DNA of 43,991 nucleotides from Halovivax gelatinilyticus (GTDB lineage: Archaea; Halobacteriota; Halobacteria; Halobacteriales; Natrialbaceae), in contig NZ_CP101322.1 in NCBI RefSeq assembly GCF_024300625.1, forward strand, positions 1 to 43,991. The letters run 5' to 3'. Every line of letters begins with the position of its first letter. Within the stretch, counting starts at the first letter, position 1. The position numbers were made by a program, and so were the translations under genes. The notes beneath the pieces were generated by a model, which saw nothing but the letters and a program-made list of their open reading frames with translations, searched no databases and was not told the DNA's origin. Of this stretch, positions 15,677-22,993 are shown one piece after another.

Positions 15677-16182
15677 TCCCCACCACCCCACTCACCACTC
15701 GGCCGAAGCGAATCCGCCGGCTCCAATAACTCATTCACCTCTCTATCCGAACCGGCACCAGCACCCGACGCCTCCAACTCACCCGCAGCTGGCGCCTGCA
15801 ACTCCCACCACTCCGCAACCGAATACGCCTCAACCGCACACGCCGGACTCACCCGCACCAACTCAAAATCCTCTACCCGCCACGCCCCTTCCCGAACCGA
15901 ACACGCCCCTACGCGCCCACGAACAACACACTCGTACACACCAAGCGTCCACAACTCCGGTACCCCAGTATCATGACGCTTACAAAACGCACACCCCACC
16001 TCAAACGAAGGCTCCGAAACCGCACGGAACACGTACGCTAAAACCGCATCACCCTCCCGAAGAGGTGTACCGCACACCTGACAAATCGCGGCCCCTTCCC
16101 CGAAACCGACAATTACTGATTGTTTGATGTCTTCAATTTCCAGACCGTCGTGTTTATCCTTCTTTGATGTTTTGTCTGTCAT
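15673..16182 (-). CDS. Zinc-ribbon protein opening the HRAMP operon
   Basis: 169 residues. A treble-clef or ribbon-like metal site is made by CQVCGTPL (Cys about 34 and 37) and CAFCKRH (Cys about 63 and 66). The segment EGDAVLAYVFRAVSEPSFEV between them is beta-rich. The C-terminus is an acidic low-complexity tail. It is the first gene of the operon, coupled by ATGA to the Cas7-like gene. Its leader holds a perfect 8-bp hairpin. A zinc-binding small subunit recalls Csf1 of type IV systems, but the similarity is no more than the Cys pairs. It could also be a regulator of the operon. Confidence 0.65.
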   Translation of the reverse strand: MTDKTSKKDKHDGLEIEDIKQSVIVGFGEGAAICQVCGTPLREGDAVLAYVFRAVSEPSFEVGCAFCKRHDTGVPELWTLGVYECVVRGRVGACSVREGAWRVEDFELVRVSPACAVEAYSVAEWWELQAPAAGELEASGAGAGSDREVNELLEPADSLRPSGEWGGGE

Positions 16183-16212
16183 AGGTTCTTGCCTCGAATG
16201 TGGGAACCTGAC

Positions 16213-16234
16213 CCGCGTGTTAGAGCACGCGGGA
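16213..16234 (-). other. Perfect 8-bp hairpin in the leader of the HRAMP operon
   Basis: On the transcribed (minus) strand CCCGCGTG-CTCTAA-CACGCGGG forms an 8-bp, GC-rich stem with a 6-base loop, 31 bases before the ATG at 16182. With the TATA candidate at 16295-16304 it lies inside a leader of roughly 85-90 bases, unusual for haloarchaea, where most mRNAs are leaderless. It may be a structured regulatory leader, a small RNA (possible RNA partner of the RAMP complex), or a leftover IS200/IS605 stem. Confidence 0.5.
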
Positions 16235-16294
16235 ATTCCTTTCAGAATACCCCAAGGAGCCAGGTGTTCAGCCTATACTATATCATGGACATAC

Positions 16295-16304
16295 ATATAC
16301 TTAA
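16295..16304 (-). promoter_or_regulatory. TATA candidate for the HRAMP operon
   Basis: TTAAGTATAT on the minus strand would start transcription near 16270. A second AT-rich candidate, GATATAGTATAGG, lies at 16272-16284 and would start near 16247. Both leave the hairpin at 16213-16234 inside the transcript. Confidence 0.4.
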
Positions 16305-16380
16305 CGGGTAGTAAAGGTCTATAGTAAAGTCAGATTTCATGGAGTAGGGATAAGGCACATGCACACAGACAATCTAGGAA

Positions 16381-16590
16381 ATGGCCCTCAGGATAGACGA
16401 TAACACTGAGAAGGTAATTGACCAGTTTATCGAAAATGGTAACTTGACAACTGGTGCATTAGTAGAATTTACAGGTCTTTCTCGACCAACAGTTACAAAA
16501 CGACTCGATCGACTATATGCAGCAGAACATGTTGAATATTTGCACGAGCCGACTGCTCTTTGGCGCTTAGTCAACGACCCTCGTGAGTAA
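16381..16590 (+). CDS. Small winged-helix DNA-binding protein
   Basis: 69 residues that make up one winged helix-turn-helix: ALVEFTGLSRPTVTKRLDRL (about 27-46) is the helix-turn-helix and VEYLHEPTALWRL the wing. Stand-alone haloarchaeal wHTH proteins of this size are usually repressors. It diverges from the HRAMP operon across a 198-base AT-rich gap and is therefore a candidate regulator of that promoter. The 205 bases after it hold no gene that I can see. Confidence 0.75.
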   Translation: MALRIDDNTEKVIDQFIENGNLTTGALVEFTGLSRPTVTKRLDRLYAAEHVEYLHEPTALWRLVNDPRE

Positions 16591-16795
16591 TACCATAACC
16601 GAACTGGCGACAAATCCCCCCATTCTTATTCATAATTTCTACTAGTTCACAAGGGGGTATTCGACCGAATTTACCTAATGACTCTCGATCCCAGTCCTAA
16701 ATTGAGTGGTAGAGCGAGATATTTTCATGGGACCCACAGTTCAGCATGAGAAACATTAGAGGTGTACGTTCAAAATAATCTGGTGGCGATGTTAT

Positions 16796-19700
16796 TCATT
16801 CCACATCTGCTTTGATTCTGAGTGCGAGATGATCCGGAATCTCAGGAATAGCTGCAATATCTTCGTACGCAGCTTCCCGAAGGTCCGCCACGTTCTCGAA
16901 GCCATTTTCCTCCAGAACGTTCGCGTCCACATCGGTAACTCCACTCACTGTCGTGAGATCTGAATCCGAGGGTGAATCCGGCGGATTCCCAACTCGCGGC
17001 AATTCAGGAAATTTTTCCAACAACTCCTGAGCCTCCGTTAGGGCAGATTCCGTTTCGACGATTACGGGAAGAGCAGTACCAGACGAAGGGACAACTGGAA
17101 CCATCTTCCGTTCATGGTCGTCGAAGTGAGATAGGATGCCGTCGAGAAGTGGCGATGGAGAAGCCGTTTCGATCACTTGAAACTCAGTTACACGTTTACC
17201 ATTTCCGAAATCGGAACGATAGTCCTTTGAAATGATACCGGACCGGTTCAGCTGTTGTGGTCCGTAACCGCTGTCCCATCCTTCTAAACCAGAATCAAGA
17301 AATGATACAAGAGTATCCCGCCACGTAACCATAGGTCCTTCCTCGATCCCCGACGCTTCGATGAGGGTGTCAACCAGTTTTCTATACGAATGGAACACCT
17401 CGTATAATTCGGTCAGCTCCGACGGTGCAACCGCACCGTCTTTTCCAGCAGAGGGATCTGCTGCATCACCGCCGACAGATGTTGATTCGTCCCGACTGGA
17501 TGCAGATGGAGAATCCTCAGTATGGGATGTATCGACTGAATCGCCTTCCGATGATAGACTACTAAGCTGCACAGTGAAATTATACGGTCCACTTCGGCCG
17601 TAAAGGAGCGACACGGCCTCCTTTGGTTCGTAACCGTCGCTATCGACGGAGGCCTCGACACGGCGTGAGTGGGTGGGTACGTGGAACGATGCTGTGCCAT
17701 CGGCAGCCGTCTCTGATTCGTAATCTTTCTCGTCCGTAGAAATCGATACTGATGCCCCGATTACAGGCTCATCATTTGAATTTGAAACTGACACTTCAAG
17801 GTATTCCTGTGGACTCGCGTCTAAGTGTTGCGGGGACCTACCGTTGTCTTTCCTCACCTTCTTCCTGCTTTGTTCACGTGATTCGATTGCCGTCCGAATG
17901 GGTTCCGTCTTCGGATCAACAGTTTCTCCTGTCCACACCTGAGGAAGAGTAGGATCAATCCGTCTGTTGCGGTCCTTGATGGCATCTAGTAGTTCATAGA
18001 GCCACTCCTGTGCGACATCATCGTCCACGATTTCTTCGATGGCCCGGTGGTCGGCTTCCATCGCCATGGACCCTGCCACCTCCAACTCGGCCAACAACGG
18101 TACTGTGGTTTCGTCAACCGTCGAGAAGCCTGGCAGTTCCCGAAATCGCGATCCAAGTGCTCTTAACTCAGACGCTCGACGAAGTAGTCGACGACCGTCC
18201 TCGCCGGCTAGCTGCCCGTCTGGCGTCGCTGGAAGCGTTACGACCTGATAGAAGTGCGCACGACTAGCCCCGGTCGGATTTCGAAGGACGCGGCCAATGC
18301 GTTGGATAAGTGACGCGTTGACACCTCCCTTCGAAAGGTTAACTGCTACGTCCGCATCGGGGATATCGACGCCGACTCCGATAACCTCCCCCGGGCCGAC
18401 AATGACTCCCTTTTTTCGTTCTTTAAATTCGTTTATTTGTTCGCTCTGTGAAGTGGTCTTTCCATCTGCGACGGTTACGACATCATCCCCTAGATTATCC
18501 CGAAGGACATCGCCAATTTGCGTCGCTTGCTCGTAGCTCTGGACAAGAACGATACACTTCGCTTCGGCAACGTGACGATCGACCAGCCGCCGCACAGTCT
18601 CATGGGGTGGGCTCAATTGCCATCGCCGGGGTCGACGGGAGAACGCAGCGGTGGCTATTCTGTCGAACGCAGCTGACTGTTCACGCGCCGCCGACCCGTC
18701 GTTCGATTGGGCGAAGGATCGGAGATCGCGTAGCGTCTCGAACGTTTCCGGGACGATGTCGGGTACATCGCCAAAACCGGTGGTGAGAAACTTGTGGTTT
18801 GTCGGATCGTAAACGCCTGCGAGTGGCTGGGTCGACTCGGTAACGCCGTCGAGTGTTTCGTCCTCAGCACTAGCGGCGTAGGTCACTTCCCAGCTGAAAT
18901 CTGCGATAACGTTTGCTTTGCGCGCCTCAGGAATTGTGAAGGTCGCACACTCCGTGAGGTTCGCCTCTAGTGCGTCGCGAGCGCCAGCATCCCCGATCCA
19001 GTCCTGATCGATGGATCCGGACATCGCGAGGATAGCGTCCGACCTATCTGTCAAGTCATCAAATAGATCTCGCCAACTTCGACCGTCACGACCACCCCTT
19101 CGGTACCGATGCGCTTCGTCAAGGATTACCAGATCATATCCGGAAACTGTCTCCGCACTCAGTAAATCTTGAGCCGTGCGAAACTCGATAGTTCCCCAAG
19201 AAAGGTTGATCACTCGTTTAGTGCCAGTCTGAGTGCGGTCTCGAGGGATATTCAGGTGTTCGTCGAACTCGCTCTGCCACTGCTCCAGTAAGAGGTCTTG
19301 ACCGGCAACGATCAGGACAGACGCGTTCGAACTCGACTCCTTCTGAGATGCCAGAACTTCTTCGTCCCGCGGGTGCAATTCACCGAAGAGGTGAGCGATT
19401 GCACCTAGTCCGAGCACAGTCTTCCCCGTAGCCGTCGCCATATTCACATAGCCAGCGTAATCGGCCGCACACCAACTTGATAGTGCGTCCTGTTGGTGAT
19501 CCCAGAGTGGCGTCACCATTTGTGGTCGGTCGAGATAATCGAGTAAGTCGATGTCTGCGTTGGATCGGCGGACACCTTCGAGTGCCTCTATAAGTTCATC
19601 GGTGTACTCACTTGCCGATGGGTCGGAGAACAGTTGATAGACAATATCCACGACGGCTTGGGGCTCATGAAGGGGCAGACGTCCGTTTTTCGGTCCCATT

Positions 19701-20140
19701 CCCCTTGTGGCGAGCTTTTCAACGATAGCTTCGATTGCCCGGTCAATGTTGTGGATGCCGCCGTCATCAACCTTCGCGAGCGCGTGTCGAAGTTTCGCCA
19801 GTGCGAGAACGAAATTCCCGATATCCGTCTCGTCGCATTCTTGAATGAGTCCGGGGAGATCTGAATGATTGCTAGATAGATCGATAAGACCGTCGACGTA
19901 ATATCCCCCAGTCGCCCGACCAAAGTCTATCGTACCGATCGTTCCTCCGTGATCGAATTTGCTGTCGGAATGGCCGAGTGCGATGCCAAGCAGGAGGTCT
20001 GTTGCAGCCCGATCAATCTGACTAGGCCAATCGGCAGTAGTGATATCGTCCCTATCGAGTCGTTCTTGATGAAACTGTTCCGAGACGCTTAGCGTACTCG
20101 TCCGCTCGTCAATTTGATTCTTGAATGGGTCGAGTGCCAT
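16796..20140 (-). CDS. SF2 helicase with beta-sandwich and HhH tail
   Basis: 1114 residues. The SF2 helicase core has motif I ATATGKT (about 235-241), motif II DEAH (341-344), motif III SGS (374-376) and motif VI QRIGRVLR (613-620), closest in style to XPB/Rad25-type DNA translocases. The N-terminal 200 residues are helical and unassigned. A carboxypeptidase-regulatory-like beta-sandwich follows at about 779-859 (EPVIGASVSIST), then a Ser-rich linker, a helical segment, and a C-terminal helix-hairpin-helix (about 1060-1114: LTTVSGVTDVDANVLEENGF). The same sandwich and HhH modules occur in the divergent 649-aa neighbour, so the two probably act on the same DNA. The specific function is unknown; defence is inferred from location. 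Confidence 0.8.
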   Translation of the reverse strand: MALDPFKNQIDERTSTLSVSEQFHQERLDRDDITTADWPSQIDRAATDLLLGIALGHSDSKFDHGGTIGTIDFGRATGGYYVDGLIDLSSNHSDLPGLIQECDETDIGNFVLALAKLRHALAKVDDGGIHNIDRAIEAIVEKLATRGMGPKNGRLPLHEPQAVVDIVYQLFSDPSASEYTDELIEALEGVRRSNADIDLLDYLDRPQMVTPLWDHQQDALSSWCAADYAGYVNMATATGKTVLGLGAIAHLFGELHPRDEEVLASQKESSSNASVLIVAGQDLLLEQWQSEFDEHLNIPRDRTQTGTKRVINLSWGTIEFRTAQDLLSAETVSGYDLVILDEAHRYRRGGRDGRSWRDLFDDLTDRSDAILAMSGSIDQDWIGDAGARDALEANLTECATFTIPEARKANVIADFSWEVTYAASAEDETLDGVTESTQPLAGVYDPTNHKFLTTGFGDVPDIVPETFETLRDLRSFAQSNDGSAAREQSAAFDRIATAAFSRRPRRWQLSPPHETVRRLVDRHVAEAKCIVLVQSYEQATQIGDVLRDNLGDDVVTVADGKTTSQSEQINEFKERKKGVIVGPGEVIGVGVDIPDADVAVNLSKGGVNASLIQRIGRVLRNPTGASRAHFYQVVTLPATPDGQLAGEDGRRLLRRASELRALGSRFRELPGFSTVDETTVPLLAELEVAGSMAMEADHRAIEEIVDDDVAQEWLYELLDAIKDRNRRIDPTLPQVWTGETVDPKTEPIRTAIESREQSRKKVRKDNGRSPQHLDASPQEYLEVSVSNSNDEPVIGASVSISTDEKDYESETAADGTASFHVPTHSRRVEASVDSDGYEPKEAVSLLYGRSGPYNFTVQLSSLSSEGDSVDTSHTEDSPSASSRDESTSVGGDAADPSAGKDGAVAPSELTELYEVFHSYRKLVDTLIEASGIEEGPMVTWRDTLVSFLDSGLEGWDSGYGPQQLNRSGIISKDYRSDFGNGKRVTEFQVIETASPSPLLDGILSHFDDHERKMVPVVPSSGTALPVIVETESALTEAQELLEKFPELPRVGNPPDSPSDSDLTTVSGVTDVDANVLEENGFENVADLREAAYEDIAAIPEIPDHLALRIKADVE

Positions 20141-20322
20141 TTGTTCTCAATAGTAATTGAACGACCGCCCGGAAACCACATAACTGTTATCGCAGTTGAA
20201 TATTTATCTGCTTCTCCAGTCGGAACCGCAGGCATACCGTCACACTTTCGATGGTCTGATGACAACACGGTGGCAATCCCGGGAAATTGATCGAGGGGGA
20301 AGGGGTAAGGTGATGTCACAAA
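20141..20322. promoter_or_regulatory. Divergent promoter region of the helicase/adaptor pair
   Basis: The 182-base gap serves both genes. An AT-rich centre, GAATATTTATCTG near 20198-20210, can be read as a TATA element in either direction. The plus-strand gene at 20323 has a purine-rich leader (GGGGAAGGGGTAAGGTGATG) that may include its ribosome-binding site. Confidence 0.35.
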
Positions 20323-22272
20323 ATGGATGTCAATGAGATGATTGAACGGGCAGAAGGTGAAGTTGATCGAGCACTTTTACAAGGTACTGGGAGTGGTAAT
20401 CTCGTCTGCACCGGCTACTTCGGCGATGGCCCACTCATCGCCCATCTAAGGAATCAGGAGAAGGTAGACTACGCTCTCCAGAATTTCAGGAAAGGACTCA
20501 CGGTTGAGAAGGATGGAGTGAAGGAACGGATAAAACCGGGATCACGCTATCGAACTGCAATGCTCGTGACTCACCGACGGATCCTATTCGTCGTAGGATG
20601 TGAGGAAGGAGATGAAACGGTTTCCGTTCCATTCGAGAAGGTTCGTAAGGTGAAAGTCAAGACCGGTATTCTCAAGGATAAAATCACGGTGAAAGCGGAT
20701 AGTGCGTGTTTTGATATGTACGTCCGGAAGGGATCTGAACTCGAAGACATCGCCAATCACATTTTGGATTTAGCACGCTCAATAACGGAGCGGCGAGACA
20801 CCACCAACCATTCATCAAATGAGAGCGATTGCGCTCAAAAGAGTCAATCACCCGATGGTTTGAACTCGACGTCCTCTGCGAGTGGACTTCAAAATCAGGC
20901 CAAGCTGAAGGCTGACGGGTCCGGAAGGAATATGAATCGAGAATCTAACAATTTGTCAAAAATTGAATTGCTCGCCTCAAACGAAGCTGGTGATCCGATA
21001 TCGAACGCGACTGTAACAGCGGAGAGTGACGTTTTCCAAATCAAAAGCAGGACGTCCGACACGGGGAGGTGCAACATTTCTCTTCCACCCACAGTGGACT
21101 CTGTTAAAGTCGAAATTGACCACCCAACGTACGAGATCGTTCGCAGTGAGTTAACAGTGGAGGACGGGACAGCTATCGACGTTACACTAACGGAGACAGA
21201 GTCTATGGAAATGGGGGAAGAACCTCCCCACCAACAGACGAAGGAGACGCCCTCACAACGACCGAACGGAAAGGTGGGAACACCGACCCGGGAAGCTCTC
21301 GTCCAAGAACTGATCGATCTCCAGAAAGGGAGGGAAAAACGAATTACACGCGGGCTGATGCGAGCCGATGGGAAGTTCGAACCCGAAGATTACGAGAAGG
21401 AGTTCGGGAATTGGTCGACGGCTCTCCGCTCAGTCACGTTCCCAGACGAGAACTCGGAGGTATCCTCGTCTGAACCGACGAACCAAGAAGCGTATTCGAA
21501 AGCAGAGGTACTCGATGCGATTGCCGATGTAGCGCAAAGGGTGGGCGGTCGCCCATCGACCGAAGACATGAACGAACACGGTCGGATGTCGGTTGGCCCT
21601 GCATACCGAATCTTCGACAGTTGGTCGGAGGCGGTGGAAGCAGCAACGAGAACCGACTCTGATACAACAGAAAAATCATCGACGTCAGCGATCTCTGCGG
21701 ACATTGACGAGTCGTTCGAAGAACCTTCCCCCGAGGACCCGCTAGTAACTGGGCTCGAAAATGTTCCACGTGGTCGCCTTTCGGGTGTGGTTGTCGACGT
21801 TCTGACCGTCACAGACAGCGAGAAGCCCAGACGAAACGCAGAAATAACTGTCCGGACACAGGCGGGTGAAGATATCGAACTCATTGCCTGGGAAAAGCAC
21901 AATGTCGATTGGTCGTTCGACGTAGGCGACCTCCTTCGGCTCGACGAAGTAAGACTAAAGCGATGGGGAGATGACGACGCACCATCCCATCACCTGAGCA
22001 CTACGCGGGATTTCTCGGTAACGAAACTTGATGAGGCGTCCGAAGAGCATGTCGGTTCCAGTGACACCTTCGACTCTCACCCAGACAGCTTCTCAGATCC
22101 GATAGAGAAACTCACTGGCATAGGTGGCGCCACAGAAACAGATGCAACAGTACTGATGGAAGCTGGCTACGAGACGCCCGAGGACTTGGAAGCTGCTACC
22201 CTCGAAGAGTTACGCGACATCCCTGACCTCGATGACGGCGTTGCGCTCCGGATTAAAGCGGAGCTAGGTTGA
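20323..22272 (+). CDS. Multidomain DNA-binding adaptor (PH-like, HNH-repeats, OB, HhH)
   Basis: 649 residues without any enzyme motif. In order: a bacterial PH-like domain (about 25-150; TAMLVTHRRILFVVG, VPFEKVRKVKVKTG), a low-complexity linker, a carboxypeptidase-regulatory-like beta-sandwich (about 213-292; GDPISNATVTAES), two homing-endonuclease-associated DNA-binding repeats (about 322-372 and 388-442; FGNWSTALRSV and FDSWSEAVEAAT), an OB-fold resembling single-strand-binding proteins (about 480-570; RGRLSGVVVDV, ELIAWE) and a C-terminal HhH (about 593-649; IEKLTGIGGATETDATVLME). The sandwich and HhH match those of the divergent helicase. It looks like a recruiter that recognises DNA sequence or structure for that helicase. 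The domain calls are from pattern; the recruiting role is inference. Confidence 0.75.
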   Translation: MDVNEMIERAEGEVDRALLQGTGSGNLVCTGYFGDGPLIAHLRNQEKVDYALQNFRKGLTVEKDGVKERIKPGSRYRTAMLVTHRRILFVVGCEEGDETVSVPFEKVRKVKVKTGILKDKITVKADSACFDMYVRKGSELEDIANHILDLARSITERRDTTNHSSNESDCAQKSQSPDGLNSTSSASGLQNQAKLKADGSGRNMNRESNNLSKIELLASNEAGDPISNATVTAESDVFQIKSRTSDTGRCNISLPPTVDSVKVEIDHPTYEIVRSELTVEDGTAIDVTLTETESMEMGEEPPHQQTKETPSQRPNGKVGTPTREALVQELIDLQKGREKRITRGLMRADGKFEPEDYEKEFGNWSTALRSVTFPDENSEVSSSEPTNQEAYSKAEVLDAIADVAQRVGGRPSTEDMNEHGRMSVGPAYRIFDSWSEAVEAATRTDSDTTEKSSTSAISADIDESFEEPSPEDPLVTGLENVPRGRLSGVVVDVLTVTDSEKPRRNAEITVRTQAGEDIELIAWEKHNVDWSFDVGDLLRLDEVRLKRWGDDDAPSHHLSTTRDFSVTKLDEASEEHVGSSDTFDSHPDSFSDPIEKLTGIGGATETDATVLMEAGYETPEDLEAATLEELRDIPDLDDGVALRIKAELG

Positions 22273-22291
22273 TTTCAAGTCGCTCTCGAAG

Positions 22292-22993
22292 TCAGGACAG
22301 CGTAAGTTCGACGTGTCCGACCAGGTCGGAGTCTCGGAGCTGTTCGATTTGATCATCGGTCAGTTGATCTAGCATCAACCGTCTCTCCGTGAGCAAACCC
22401 TCGACGATTGGCTCAAGTGCCGTCCCGTCGTAGGGGCCGAACAGGTCTTCCCGACATTCCTTAAAGTACCCGCGCATATCCTCACCGTACTCTGCTGCTC
22501 GCTCTTTCAGGGTCTCGAAGTCAAAGTCCCCGTCGCGGTAAACCTGCCCCCTCCAGTCCCAGTCGGCGAGCAGTTCGTCGACAGCTTGGAGTTTAACGGG
22601 GCTAACCCGCTCGACGCGCTCGTTCAGCTCCCTCATGCCTCCAACCCGTCTGTTCATTGCGATTCGCGTTTCGTGTATTTCATTTGTCACCGTGCGTTTC
22701 TGGTCTTCGACCTTCCTTTCGAGCTCGTCAATTCGCTCGTCGAGTTCTTCGAACTCGCCGGCATCGAGGAGACTTCGCGCCTCAACGACGGCTTTTTTCG
22801 CCTCGGAGTCGATTTCCATCTCGGTTTTAAGGAACTTCTCAGCGAGGATTCGCTGGAGGATTGTTTCCTCCATGGTCTCGGCGATATCGTCAAGACGGTT
22901 CGCAAGCTGCCGGTGACGATATTGCTGGTAGACCTCGTCGATGCGCTCCTCGAAGTTCCGGTTGTCCGTCCTCTTCACTTGTTTACTCGACAT
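22292..22993 (-). CDS. Coiled-coil protein, last gene of the helicase array
   Basis: 233 residues, highly charged and helical. A long coiled coil spans about 30-125 (LDERIDELERKVEDQKRTV), followed by a helical C-terminus (ESLLTERR-type charged helices, VEGLLTERRLMLDQLTDDQI). The ATG at 22993 is chosen over the GTG nine bases earlier because GGAGGTGA (23003-23010, minus strand) is placed 9 bases before it. It overlaps the stop of the ATPase gene by 11 bases. It probably forms oligomers with the ATPase. In Dpd clusters a similarly placed small gene (dpdI) follows dpdH, but I cannot show homology. Confidence 0.7.
   Translation of the reverse strand: MSSKQVKRTDNRNFEERIDEVYQQYRHRQLANRLDDIAETMEETILQRILAEKFLKTEMEIDSEAKKAVVEARSLLDAGEFEELDERIDELERKVEDQKRTVTNEIHETRIAMNRRVGGMRELNERVERVSPVKLQAVDELLADWDWRGQVYRDGDFDFETLKERAAEYGEDMRGYFKECREDLFGPYDGTALEPIVEGLLTERRLMLDQLTDDQIEQLRDSDLVGHVELTLS

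Noticed and set aside
12156-16182. Type IV or type III CRISPR-Cas assignment
   Set aside because: No DinG-like helicase, Cas10 or HD domain, and no array. The gene set fits HRAMP better.
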